Shown here piece by piece: positions 17,662 to 24,907 of a DNA stretch of 64,000 nt. The notes under the pieces were generated by a model that saw only the letters and a program-made list of their open reading frames with translations, was not told where the DNA came from and searched no databases. Where the stretch lies: contig NZ_JASZYK010000013.1 in the NCBI RefSeq assembly GCF_030317035.1, forward strand, positions 62,001 through 126,000, written 5' to 3'. The stretch is from Variovorax sp. J22G73. GTDB taxonomy: Bacteria > Pseudomonadota > Gammaproteobacteria > Burkholderiales > Burkholderiaceae_C. The position numbers and the translations under genes were made by a program. Each line of letters opens with the position of its first letter. The stretch's first letter is position 1.

Positions 17662-18786
17662 CTACTGCAGCGCTTGGCGAGGCAGGGAGATGGTGAAGAC
17701 GCAACCCGAGTTGGGGACGTCACGCACTGTTAGCGCGCCCTCATTGGCTTCGATGCTTTGACGTGCGATGGACAGCCCGAGCCCAAGGCCTGCGCGCCCG
17801 TCGTCATTGGGCTTGAAGGGCACGAACATCTTGGCCGCGCCGCCAGGAGGCAAGCCGCCGCAGTGGTCCTCCACATCGATGAGGACATGGTCGCCGAAGG
17901 CATAAGCATTCAGCGTGACCAGCGAGTCCTTTCGCGTGAACTTGAACGCGTTCTGCAGCAGATTGGCCAGGGCCGCGTGCAGTAGATCTCGATTGGCGTG
18001 CACTGCCAACCCTGGGTCCACGGCACGCACTTCGAAAACTGCCGCTTTCATATTCGGGTCGAGGCGGGCCGCCAGCTCGACGTCGACGATGAAGGTGGCG
18101 ACCGAGAAAGTCTGGCGCTGGTCCGATCCTTCGCCCCGGACTTCTGCAGTGGCTCTGCTGATCAACAGGCCGAGCGTGGAAAGGCTGCGCTTGAGGATCG
18201 CACCGGTGGCCCCGCCAATCTGCATGTTGCCGAGTTCGAGCGCCCGCACCGCAAGGGTGGCCGTGCCCAGCGAGTTGCGCAGTTCGTGAACCAGGAAGCC
18301 CAAGCGCTGCTTCTCGCCGGCCGTTTGCTGCACCAACAGGAATGCATCGCGCTGAGAGCTGAACTCGGTCACTGCGTCTGCAATGGCGTTGTCCAGGCAG
18401 CGATTCAGGGTGCGGAACTCACCCACCGCAAACGGCGCGTCGCGCTCGAACGCCAGGTCGGTGATCGCCTGGCAAAGATCGCCATAGTCATGCACCACCT
18501 GATCGACGGTGTAGCCGAGGTTCAGCAGTTCTTTGCCGTGGGCAGTAGCACTCACGCCGATCTCAGACAGCGCGAGCGAGTCCCCGCCGGACGGGCCGGA
18601 AATGGCGATGCTCGCTGCGGCGTCGTCGTTACGCTCAGCGGCAAGTGTTCGCGTGAGCTGGTCGAGAAACATCGGCACCCCGTGGGCCAACTGCTTGTCC
18701 GTGGCCGCGCGCAAAGGACGTTGCGCCACCTTCAGCTTGCATCTGGCGACCAGTTCGTCGCGGTTGTTTGAAAGAAATCGATGCAT
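17662..18786 (-). CDS. Sensor histidine kinase with RsbRD-like N-terminal domain, 374 aa
   Basis: Soluble kinase without membrane segments. Residues 1-150 form a helical sensor of the RsbRD_N type (MHRFLSNNRDELVARCKLKV at the start). The H box is FLVHELRNSLGTA near residue 169. The HATPase_c domain has the N box in ALANLLQNAFKF, the G1 box DHCGGLPPG and the G2 box GRAGLGLGLSIARQ. RsbRD-type domains occur in stress-signalling modules, which suits the region. No receiver gene is adjacent; lone receivers lie at 23.7 kb and 42.4 kb. It lies 13 bp after a small gene on the same strand. Confidence 0.9.
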   Translation of the reverse strand: MHRFLSNNRDELVARCKLKVAQRPLRAATDKQLAHGVPMFLDQLTRTLAAERNDDAAASIAISGPSGGDSLALSEIGVSATAHGKELLNLGYTVDQVVHDYGDLCQAITDLAFERDAPFAVGEFRTLNRCLDNAIADAVTEFSSQRDAFLLVQQTAGEKQRLGFLVHELRNSLGTATLAVRALELGNMQIGGATGAILKRSLSTLGLLISRATAEVRGEGSDQRQTFSVATFIVDVELAARLDPNMKAAVFEVRAVDPGLAVHANRDLLHAALANLLQNAFKFTRKDSLVTLNAYAFGDHVLIDVEDHCGGLPPGGAAKMFVPFKPNDDGRAGLGLGLSIARQSIEANEGALTVRDVPNSGCVFTISLPRQALQ

Positions 18787-18799
18787 GTCCGTTCGCGCT

Positions 18800-19045
18800 T
18801 CACGCGCTGTTTTTTCTGATGTCAGAACGAGCCTTTTCCTGTGCTACGGCCAAGCTTCCTTTTGCCGTGATGACCTTCACCAGCATGGCGTGGAGCCCGA
18901 TGCCCGATTTTGTGGAATGCATTTGATGCGAGGCTTCGATGAACCCATCGTCAAGGAGTCGCTTCGCAGCGGCGAAGTCGGCCTGCAGGGTCAGGATCCT
19001 GGGAGGAAGCATGCGGTCGAGGCGCATTAAAAGTTGAATGTCCAT
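18800..19045 (-). CDS. Hypothetical protein upstream of the sensor kinase, 81 aa
   Basis: Starting at the ATG at 19045 gives MDIQLLMRLDRMLPPRILTL and a largely helical basic protein. No known motif. It lies 13 bp upstream of the sensor kinase gene and probably shares its transcript, so an accessory role is possible but unproven. A dyad at 19121-19142 lies 76 bp upstream. Confidence 0.55.
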   Translation of the reverse strand: MDIQLLMRLDRMLPPRILTLQADFAAAKRLLDDGFIEASHQMHSTKSGIGLHAMLVKVITAKGSLAVAQEKARSDIRKNSA

Positions 19046-19120
19046 AGAGGCTCTCTGAAGTGGGACCGCGGCCAAGCCGCATCGCTGCCTGCTGTCAGGG
19101 TGTCCGCCATGGCGAGGGTC

Positions 19121-19142
19121 GTCTGTACGCCCCCGTACAGAC
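19121..19142. promoter_or_regulatory. Perfect dyad GTCTGTACG-CCCC-CGTACAGAC
   Basis: Nine-bp arms, four-base spacer, 76 bp upstream of the small gene that precedes the kinase. It shares its left arm, spacing and most of its right arm with the dyad between xfp and usp at 11805-11828. No T-tract follows, so it is not a terminator. Confidence 0.55.
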
Positions 19143-19380
19143 TGGTGGGAATTTGCAACCTCAGGCGGTCCCCCTAGCAGGCGTCATGTCGCGAGAATCA
19201 GACCCAATGCGACTCTTTCAGCATGGCTGCGAGTCTTCGAAAGATGTTGCTGCGTTTACTGACCCGCAGCGCGAACAGCTAGCCGGCCTGCCGATTGCCC
19301 CGCGCGCGCGCGGAAGTTCCCACAGGGCGACGTGTCGTTGACTCGCTCATCCGAAACGATCCTGAAGGAACGCGAAAACG

Positions 19381-19644
19381 TCAGCGTGGCTCGGCACCCA
19401 CGGCGTCTTGGATTGCCGCCCTTCCTGCGTTTTCCGACGAAGCGGATTTCCCCCGGGGCGTCACGCGCATCACGATGGCTTGACCCGAATAGACGGTTCT
19501 TCCACGCTCGTGCGTCACTGGCGGCAGCTCGGCTTCAATCAGCCCCGCGCTACGCAGCAACTCGCACTTCTGAATCTCTTCCTGATCGTCGAGCTTCAGG
19601 GGCAATTCCGTACAGCAAAGGCGGCAGAGCAGTCGCATGGGCAT
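19381..19644 (-). CDS. Member B of the repeated small winged-helix-like family, 87 aa
   Basis: Reads RLLCRLCCTELPLKLDDQEE, then CELLRSAGLIEAEL, a charged loop (THERGRTVYSGQ) and VMRVTPRG. Full match to the repeated family pattern. The ATG at 19644 has AGGAG upstream and lies one base after the stop of the 78-aa gene, so the two are translationally coupled. Its C-terminal tail beyond PRG is low-complexity. Likely DNA- or RNA-binding by fold inference only. Confidence 0.65.
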   Translation of the reverse strand: MPMRLLCRLCCTELPLKLDDQEEIQKCELLRSAGLIEAELPPVTHERGRTVYSGQAIVMRVTPRGKSASSENAGRAAIQDAVGAEPR

Positions 19645-19645
19645 G

Positions 19646-19882
19646 TCATTCTCCTGAGGGCCCGCCTGCGGGCGTACGAGCAACTGATACCTCGGGTGCG
19701 CTGGCTTCGTGGTCGATGTTGGCGCGCAGGGCCGCATCGAGCACGGGCAGCTTGCCGCTGTTCATGCGCGTCTGTGCGATCCACACCACCGCGTGGTGCA
19801 GGACCTTCGGCAACTGCCTGCTACTCAGGTAGGCCCGAACCAGCTTGTCGGCGGCAACTTCCGAATAGTTCATCGAGTGCAT
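19646..19882 (-). CDS. Hypothetical protein, 78 aa, coupled to member B
   Basis: The ATG at 19882 has a strong GGAGGA seven bases upstream. The protein begins MHSMNYSEVAADKLVRAYLS and is helical, with WIAQTRMNSGKLPVLDAAL in the middle. The C-terminus is a Pro/Gly/Ser-rich tail. Its stop is followed after one base by the start of member B. Function unknown. Confidence 0.65.
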   Translation of the reverse strand: MHSMNYSEVAADKLVRAYLSSRQLPKVLHHAVVWIAQTRMNSGKLPVLDAALRANIDHEASAPEVSVARTPAGGPSGE

Positions 19883-20064
19883 CGTGTGTTCCTCCAGAAC
19901 AGAGAGAGATCTGGTTCCCACGCTAGCCAGAAACAGGTTCTAGCACCGTTCGCTAGCGCACCGAAGCGCTCATCTGGCAATATGTCCAGGGTATGTGCGT
20001 CACCGCACAGACGTGCAGCGTTCTGCCGCGGAATCATGTGAGCTTTGGAAGGTCCCTCCCCCCT

Positions 20065-20805
20065 ATGGCATTGCCCCCGCGTTCGTCTTCGCTCAATATG
20101 GCCCCCGCGCGCAATGGCCTCCTGGATGCCATCCCTCCCGAGTTGATGGCCCGAATGAAACCTTCCCTGGAACTGGTGCAGCTGGGTCTGGGCGAGGTGC
20201 TCTACGAGTCGGGCGTGGTGCAGCAACACGTATTTTTCCCGACCGACAGCATCGTCTCGCTGCTGTATGTGCTGGAGAACGGCCAGTCGGCTGAGATTGC
20301 GGTCGTGGGCTTCGAGGGCATGGTGGGCGTGTCGCTGCTCATGGGCGGAGGCAGCACGCCCAACCGCGCGGTGGTGCAAAGCGCCGGCCATGCCTTTCGC
20401 TTGAGTGCCACCCATATCAAGGAATTGACGGACAAGGGTGGCCCGCTGCTGCACCTGCTGCTGCGCTACACACAGTCGCTGATCACGCAGATGTCGCAGA
20501 CGGCGGTGTGCAACCGCCACCATTCGCTGGAGCAGCAGCTGTGCCGCTGGCTGCTGCTGAGCCTGGACCGCCTGCCCGGCAACGAACTGGTGATGACGCA
20601 GGAACTCATTGCCAACATGCTTGGCGTGCGGCGCGAAGGCGTGACCGAAGCGGCGGGCAAGCTGCAGCGTCTGAACCTCATCAAGTACGCGCGCGGCCAT
20701 ATCACGGTGCTTGATCGGCAGGGGCTGGAACGGCAGGTGTGCGAATGCTACGAAGTCGTCAAGCGCGAGACCGACCGGCTGTTACCGCACCGGCTGGCCA
20801 CCTGA
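20065..20805 (+). CDS. Crp/Fnr family transcriptional regulator, 246 aa
   Basis: The N-terminal cyclic-nucleotide-like beta roll includes LGEVLYESGVVQQHVFFPTD and GFEGMVGV. The C-terminal helix-turn-helix is MLGVRREGVTEAAGKLQRL, then YARGHITVLDRQGLE and a CECYEVV end typical of this subfamily. No Cys set for an Fnr iron-sulfur cluster is visible. I took the ATG at 20065, 12 bp after GGAAGG; an in-frame frame continues upstream to 19993. A close relative follows 142 bp downstream on the same strand. Confidence 0.88.
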   Translation: MALPPRSSSLNMAPARNGLLDAIPPELMARMKPSLELVQLGLGEVLYESGVVQQHVFFPTDSIVSLLYVLENGQSAEIAVVGFEGMVGVSLLMGGGSTPNRAVVQSAGHAFRLSATHIKELTDKGGPLLHLLLRYTQSLITQMSQTAVCNRHHSLEQQLCRWLLLSLDRLPGNELVMTQELIANMLGVRREGVTEAAGKLQRLNLIKYARGHITVLDRQGLERQVCECYEVVKRETDRLLPHRLAT

Positions 20806-20947
20806 GGCGGTGTGTGGGTACGGCGGCGCACAAAGGGCAAGCCCTCGGTGAGCAAGAATGGCTCGCCAGCGCTTTTGCAGCGTTGGCATTTCTGACCTTT
20901 TCCTCTTCCTGACAGGCGGTTTCGTGGCTCCAGATCCGTCCGCCTCC

Positions 20948-21637
20948 ATGGTCAACCGGCTGCTCGAGGCCCTGCCTCCCGAAGAGCACATTCGGCTGCT
21001 CTCGCGCTGCGATCAAGTGCAGCTGGAGGGTGCGCAGGTTCTATACGAGCCGGGCGACGTTATCCGGCACGTGCACTTTCCCACCACGGCCTTCGTGTCG
21101 CTGGTGTCCACCGCGGATGGGCACGACGGTCTGCAAGCCGGCATGGTGGGCAACGAAGGCGCACTTGGCTACGAGCTGTCGCTGGGTGCGCAACGCGCTC
21201 CGTTGCGCACGCTGGTGCAGGGCGCGGGCCTGGCGTGGCGCCTCTCTGCGCAGTCGTTCGAGCAGGAGCTGGCGGACAGCGCAGCGCTGAAGCGCGTGCT
21301 GCATCGCTATGTGTGCGTGCTGCTGGCCGAATTCGGCCGCTCGGGCCTGTGCCATCAGTTCCACCAGATCGAGGAACGCCTGGCCCGCTGGCTGCTCACC
21401 ACGCAGGACTGCGCGCAGTCGGCGCAACTTACGCTCACGCATGAGGTGCTGGGGCGCATGTTGGGCGTGCGCCGGGTCGGCATCACCAACGCGGCCACGG
21501 CGCTGCACACGCGCGGCCTCATCTACTACCGGCGCGGCGTTATCGCCATCACCGACCGCCAAGGGCTGGAGAACGCGGCCTGCGACTGCTACCGCGCCAA
21601 TCGGCGCAGCTACTCGCAACTCATTGCAAGGGGCTAG
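20948..21637 (+). CDS. Crp/Fnr family transcriptional regulator, about 229 aa
   Basis: Same architecture as the preceding gene: beta roll with LYEPGDVIRHVHFPTTAF and GNEGALGYELSLG, then the helix-turn-helix MLGVRRVGITNAATALHT and YRRGVIAITDRQGLE. The pair looks like an old tandem duplication; identity is concentrated in the DNA-binding half. The start is uncertain: ATG at 20948, GTG at 20924, or an ATG at 20858 with a hydrophobic extension. The ligand is unknown and cAMP-contact residues are not obvious. Confidence 0.82.
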   Translation: MVNRLLEALPPEEHIRLLSRCDQVQLEGAQVLYEPGDVIRHVHFPTTAFVSLVSTADGHDGLQAGMVGNEGALGYELSLGAQRAPLRTLVQGAGLAWRLSAQSFEQELADSAALKRVLHRYVCVLLAEFGRSGLCHQFHQIEERLARWLLTTQDCAQSAQLTLTHEVLGRMLGVRRVGITNAATALHTRGLIYYRRGVIAITDRQGLENAACDCYRANRRSYSQLIARG

Positions 21638-22232
21638 CAAGCGGTCGAATCAGACTACGGCGTTGCGAAAGCCGTGCTCACGCAGCCTTGCGGCTCCCGG
21701 TCAGCCTGCCAGTGCTGGCAGAGACGCCAGTAACAAGTAAAGATTCGCTTGCTGCCGTTTTCCGGGCAAGGCATGTTGCCCCCGACTTACTCCGCCGTGG
21801 ACCTCAGCTCGGCGAGCAGCACGACGCGTTCGCGCAGCAGCAGCGGTAGAGGAATCGACGAGTTCAGTGAACATCGAGAGGTCGAAAAGGGTCAATTCCT
21901 ATGCCAATCAATTTGCCGCGGCGCATCGAAATGCTGCCTTTTCGCTTGCAGCTCGCTCGCCCACGCTTTTGTCTCGGCTAAGGTGTTGGCGTTGATGTTC
22001 AGGGTCTTTGCATGAACGGTCATGCTCTCGTCAGAGAATAAGTCTGCGGGCGCGAGCGGCCCAAGTTGGAAGAGCGACGACGATGGCAAGTTGATCGCGA
22101 CGTTCGATCCGCAAATGCAGCATCTGCGTTGCCGGTGTTTCTCACGAACGCGCGAACCTGCTGCAGAGGCCGCGCGGCCCGCCGTTCATATACAAGACGC
22201 TTACAAGACCGTCGCGGTACCATCTCCCAACC
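21638..22232. other. Intergenic stretch, weak small frames only
   Basis: About 600 bp between the second Crp-like gene and the GAF gene. A 43-codon minus-strand frame from 22023 (MTVHAKTLNINANTLAETKA) has plausible helix-forming composition but no good ribosome site. I do not call it a gene. Confidence 0.35.
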
Positions 22233-22880
22233 ATGCCACTCTCACGCTTTCAGAAAGAACAAGCTCTCAAACGGGCAGGGGTTCTAGTGCCTCCCTACCC
22301 GGTCACGCCGGCGGGCGGCGAAATCCTCGGCGACCTCGATGCCGCCCGAGCGCTACTGGCAGCAGGCACGGCCTGGGATACTGAGGTTGACCGCCTGTAC
22401 CTTCAGTTGCTGGCAACCAGTGAGGCCGCGGAGCCGCAGGAGGCCGTTAAGCAGTTCATGGAGACGTGCGCCTCCAAGAGCCTCACTGAAGCGCTCGTTT
22501 CATTGAATGCTCGGGTACCTCATCGATACACGGCTGTCTATCAACTGGAAGGCGCCTTGCTCCGAAACGTGGAACTGGTCGACAAGGCGGGGGAGGCACG
22601 GCCTGAGTTCCTGAAAGCCGTGCCCCTGGGCTCCAGCTTTTGCCAGTTCGTGCTCCGAGACGGTGTGTTTTTGACGAGCAATTCGGCTCAAGACGATCGA
22701 CTCACCGGCCATCCGTACAAAGGCGTGATGGTGGCCTATCACGGGGTCCCGATTCCGAAGCCGGACGGAGGGCTGTTCGGCACGCTCTGCCACTTCGACG
22801 TTCTTGAGCAACCTCTCAGCGATGCGGAGTATGAAAATCTGCGCGGCGTGGCCCGGGTATTGCCCGCCTTTCTTCGCTGA
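22233..22880 (+). CDS. GAF domain protein, 215 aa
   Basis: N-terminal helical part (residues 1-85) followed by a GAF domain: LNARVPHRYTAVYQLEG, a central FLKAVPLGSSFCQFVLRDG and the typical YHGVPIPKPDGGLFGTLCHF. No output domain is attached, so it would act as a ligand-sensing partner of another protein. Free-standing GAF proteins with this GTLC motif can act on methionine sulfoxide or sense small molecules; the Cys pattern of free-methionine-sulfoxide reductase is not seen. It stands alone. Confidence 0.75.
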   Translation: MPLSRFQKEQALKRAGVLVPPYPVTPAGGEILGDLDAARALLAAGTAWDTEVDRLYLQLLATSEAAEPQEAVKQFMETCASKSLTEALVSLNARVPHRYTAVYQLEGALLRNVELVDKAGEARPEFLKAVPLGSSFCQFVLRDGVFLTSNSAQDDRLTGHPYKGVMVAYHGVPIPKPDGGLFGTLCHFDVLEQPLSDAEYENLRGVARVLPAFLR

Positions 22881-22998
22881 AGGTTGCAGCCAATGGCGGC
22901 AAGGTCCGAGCCCACCTTGGGACTGAGCGCGCCTCTCGCGCCCGCAGATCAGCGGCCGCGAGGTATGTGCCCGGGCGAGTCATGTTGACCCGGCGCGA

Positions 22999-23187
22999 TC
23001 AGTCGATCAAGCCCGCCAGCACCCCGGTAGCAGCTCGCGCGCGCGGCTGTTCGCTGTTCGGCAAGCGCTCGATCACCTCCTTGAGGCACTGGTACGGGTC
23101 GTGGCCTTCAAAGGCATGATCTCTCCAAGAAGCAATCGAATCTCCATGATCTGCGTTCAGGGTCCCACTTGAAAGACGCCTGCTCAA
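22999..23187 (-). pseudogene. IS66-type transposase C-terminal fragment (probable)
   Basis: The segment GHDPYQCLKEVIERLPN resembles the C-terminal end of one IS66 transposase branch (NGHDPYAYLKDVLTRLPT). The rest of the 62-codon frame is not convincing. Probably a piece of a lost insertion sequence. A second, clearer IS66 remnant is at 54.7-55.3 kb. Confidence 0.4.
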
Positions 23188-23265
23188 GGCCGCGACCGCC
23201 CACGATTCATCGGGTCTGGCAACCGAGGCGACATAGCCAAAAATGGCGCGAGCAACGCGGAGCGC

Positions 23266-23406
23266 TCACGCGCTGTCGCTGTCCTCGCCGCGTTGACCGT
23301 CGGCGTCAACCATTCCGTGGATAGTGGCGAAGAGATCTTGGGCCGCTGCAGACTCATGCGCGACTGGTGTGTCGCCGACGCAGTGTAAAAAGATGGGCAC
23401 CCGCAT
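23266..23406 (-). CDS. Possible small acidic protein, 46 aa
   Basis: Frame MRVPIFLHCVGDTPVAHESA and on, ending in an acidic DADGQRGEDSDSA tail. The composition looks coded, but the frame begins inside sequence next to the Ku remnant and has no ribosome site. It could be the end of another decayed gene. Confidence 0.25.
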   Translation of the reverse strand: MRVPIFLHCVGDTPVAHESAAAQDLFATIHGMVDADGQRGEDSDSA

Positions 23407-23429
23407 ATCGTCGAGGTGGCGGGCGTTGC

Positions 23430-23560
23430 AGGGATGAAGGCGACGATATCGATCAAATGGCTCGCGCCTTCCTCCAACGCCTTCAACGCTTCTGGATTGA
23501 GGATCACGAAGCGCTCTTCGTCCAACTCGTAACCCTTGACCATCTCGGCCTGCGGTGAAG
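23430..23560 (-). pseudogene. Ku domain remnant
   Basis: Encodes MVKGYELDEERFVILNPEAL and LIDIVAFIP, matching the Ku segment that reads VKGVEYEDGKYVVISPDEIE ... IEIQRFID in the intact gene at 44.0 kb. Everything before and after is lost. It lies 1.3 kb from ligD on the same strand, which suggests that an older ku-ligD neighbourhood decayed while another Ku copy survived. Confidence 0.7.
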
Positions 23561-23654
23561 CCATTGATGGCGACCCCGATACCTGCTGTGCACTTATCAA
23601 ACGCATCACGCCGGAAGGCAGGGCTGCGCTCGCAGGGGCACCCAATCCCGACGT

Positions 23655-24029
23655 CTAGGGAGGCGGCGTAAGACGCTCGAGGAAATCCAGGAGCCCGTCA
23701 ATTTCCGTGGACTTGTCGAAAATCGCGTCTGCCCCGAGCTCCTTCGCACGGCGGCGGATTTCCTCGGTGGCATAGTTAGAGAAGATGACCACGCGCTGGC
23801 CAGCGCGTCGATTCACGCAGCTCGCGAGCACGCCCAAGCCAGACCCCTCGCGCAAGAAAAGGTCCACCACCGCCACGTCCCAACCATCGTGCGATTCAAG
23901 CCAAGCGATCGCCTCGGCCTCGGTCTCGGCGACACCTTCCACGCGGGCCTCAGACAACGCCTCGAGCGTCGGAATAAGGTTGTCGCGGATTACCTTGTTG
24001 TCTTCGACGAGCAATGCATGAATGACCAT
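23655..24029 (-). CDS. Stand-alone response regulator receiver, 124 aa
   Basis: Single receiver domain. Acidic pocket in ALLVEDN, phosphoacceptor Asp in VAVVDLFLREGSG near residue 52, Thr/Ser position in VVIFSNYAT and the conserved Lys in AIFDKST. No output domain, like CheY or Spo0F types. No kinase is adjacent; the orphan kinases at 17.7 and 59.3 kb are candidates. GTAGGA lies 34 bp upstream at 24063-24068. Confidence 0.9.
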   Translation of the reverse strand: MVIHALLVEDNKVIRDNLIPTLEALSEARVEGVAETEAEAIAWLESHDGWDVAVVDLFLREGSGLGVLASCVNRRAGQRVVIFSNYATEEIRRRAKELGADAIFDKSTEIDGLLDFLERLTPPP

Positions 24030-24207
24030 GCTGCGAAGGTAAGCCGCGAATCCGTCTCATTTGTAGGAAATAGGGCCTGCGGAAAGAAAGCATGGCGGCA
24101 TTTCGCATCTCTGATGCCGGTCCTTCCTGGGATGTTGAAAGGCCTTGGCCCAGGTCCCTGGGCATTTTCTCGTGCCGGCAAGTTCGCCGCACGTAGCAAT
24201 CGCTACG

Positions 24208-24534
24208 CTACCCGATCGGAGTAGCTTCCACGCCGTGGGCGCCCACGGGGATTCCGGCGCGTGAGCGGCTCTTACCTCGAAGACCGTTCCAGCGTCCGCT
24301 TCGCGCCTCCAAGGGCGTCAGGTTCGCGATCATCCCGCCTGCCCGTCGCAGGATTTGCATGTTCTCTTCGAAGATCTGCTTCGGTGTGCCTGGGTCGTGA
24401 GCCGCTTCGAACGGGGCCAACGCTTCCATCCGAACTCTGCACATGCGCGAGTCAATGCCCGGAAGTGCTCGGCGGCATCGGCGCGGAAAATCGGGACCTG
24501 CGAGGTAGACAAGCGGCAACGACGGAGAGGGCAT
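24208..24534 (-). pseudogene. Nucleoside 2-deoxyribosyltransferase-like remnant
   Basis: Pieces in alternating frames: VYLAGPD, then FRADAAEHFRALTRACAEFG one frame away, then MEALAPFEAAHDPGTPKQIF and NMQILRRAGGMIANLTPLEA, and further on DAGTVFEV. These are the ordered motifs of the 2-deoxyribosyltransferase family, including the Asp of DAGT. At least three frame changes separate them. Not functional. Confidence 0.7.
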
Positions 24535-24554
24535 GCCGGCACTATGCGGAGCCT

Positions 24555-24752
24555 TCAGGTCGCATCGTTGTCGGGATCGATGCCACTGTCGCCGACAGGA
24601 TCGGCGTCTTCGTCCTCGTGGGACAGAATCAACGCTCCAGGGACGAAAAGTCCGACGCGCTCCGCGAGGGCCTGCAGGACCGCTCGATTCGAGTCGGGAG
24701 ACTTGGAATGGGGAATGTTTGACTCTGCATCGGGCACGGCAAAAATCCTCAT
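24555..24752 (-). CDS. Hypothetical protein, 65 aa
   Basis: The frame from the ATG at 24752 reads MRIFAVPDAESNIPHSKSPD, a helix (NRAVLQALAERVGLFVPGAL) and an acidic tail (HEDEDADPVGDSGIDPD). The composition looks like a real small protein. It lies after ligD on the same strand with no good ribosome site of its own. Family unknown. Confidence 0.4.
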   Translation of the reverse strand: MRIFAVPDAESNIPHSKSPDSNRAVLQALAERVGLFVPGALILSHEDEDADPVGDSGIDPDNDAT

Positions 24753-24907
24753 TTGCGCCAGGCCGAGGCTAAGAAAAGGAACGCACAAATGCACGCCAAC
24801 GCGCTTTCCAGCGTGCAAGCACTCCGGCACGCTCGCCTTCGGCGCGAACGTTGGCGATCTCCGAGGCAGTCCATTGGCGCAGCGTCGCCTCTGGCGACCG
24901 ATGCTTG

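Noticed and set aside
21892..22023. Small frame MTVHAKTLNINANTLAETKA upstream of the GAF gene
   Set aside because: No usable ribosome site and no homology; composition alone does not support a gene.
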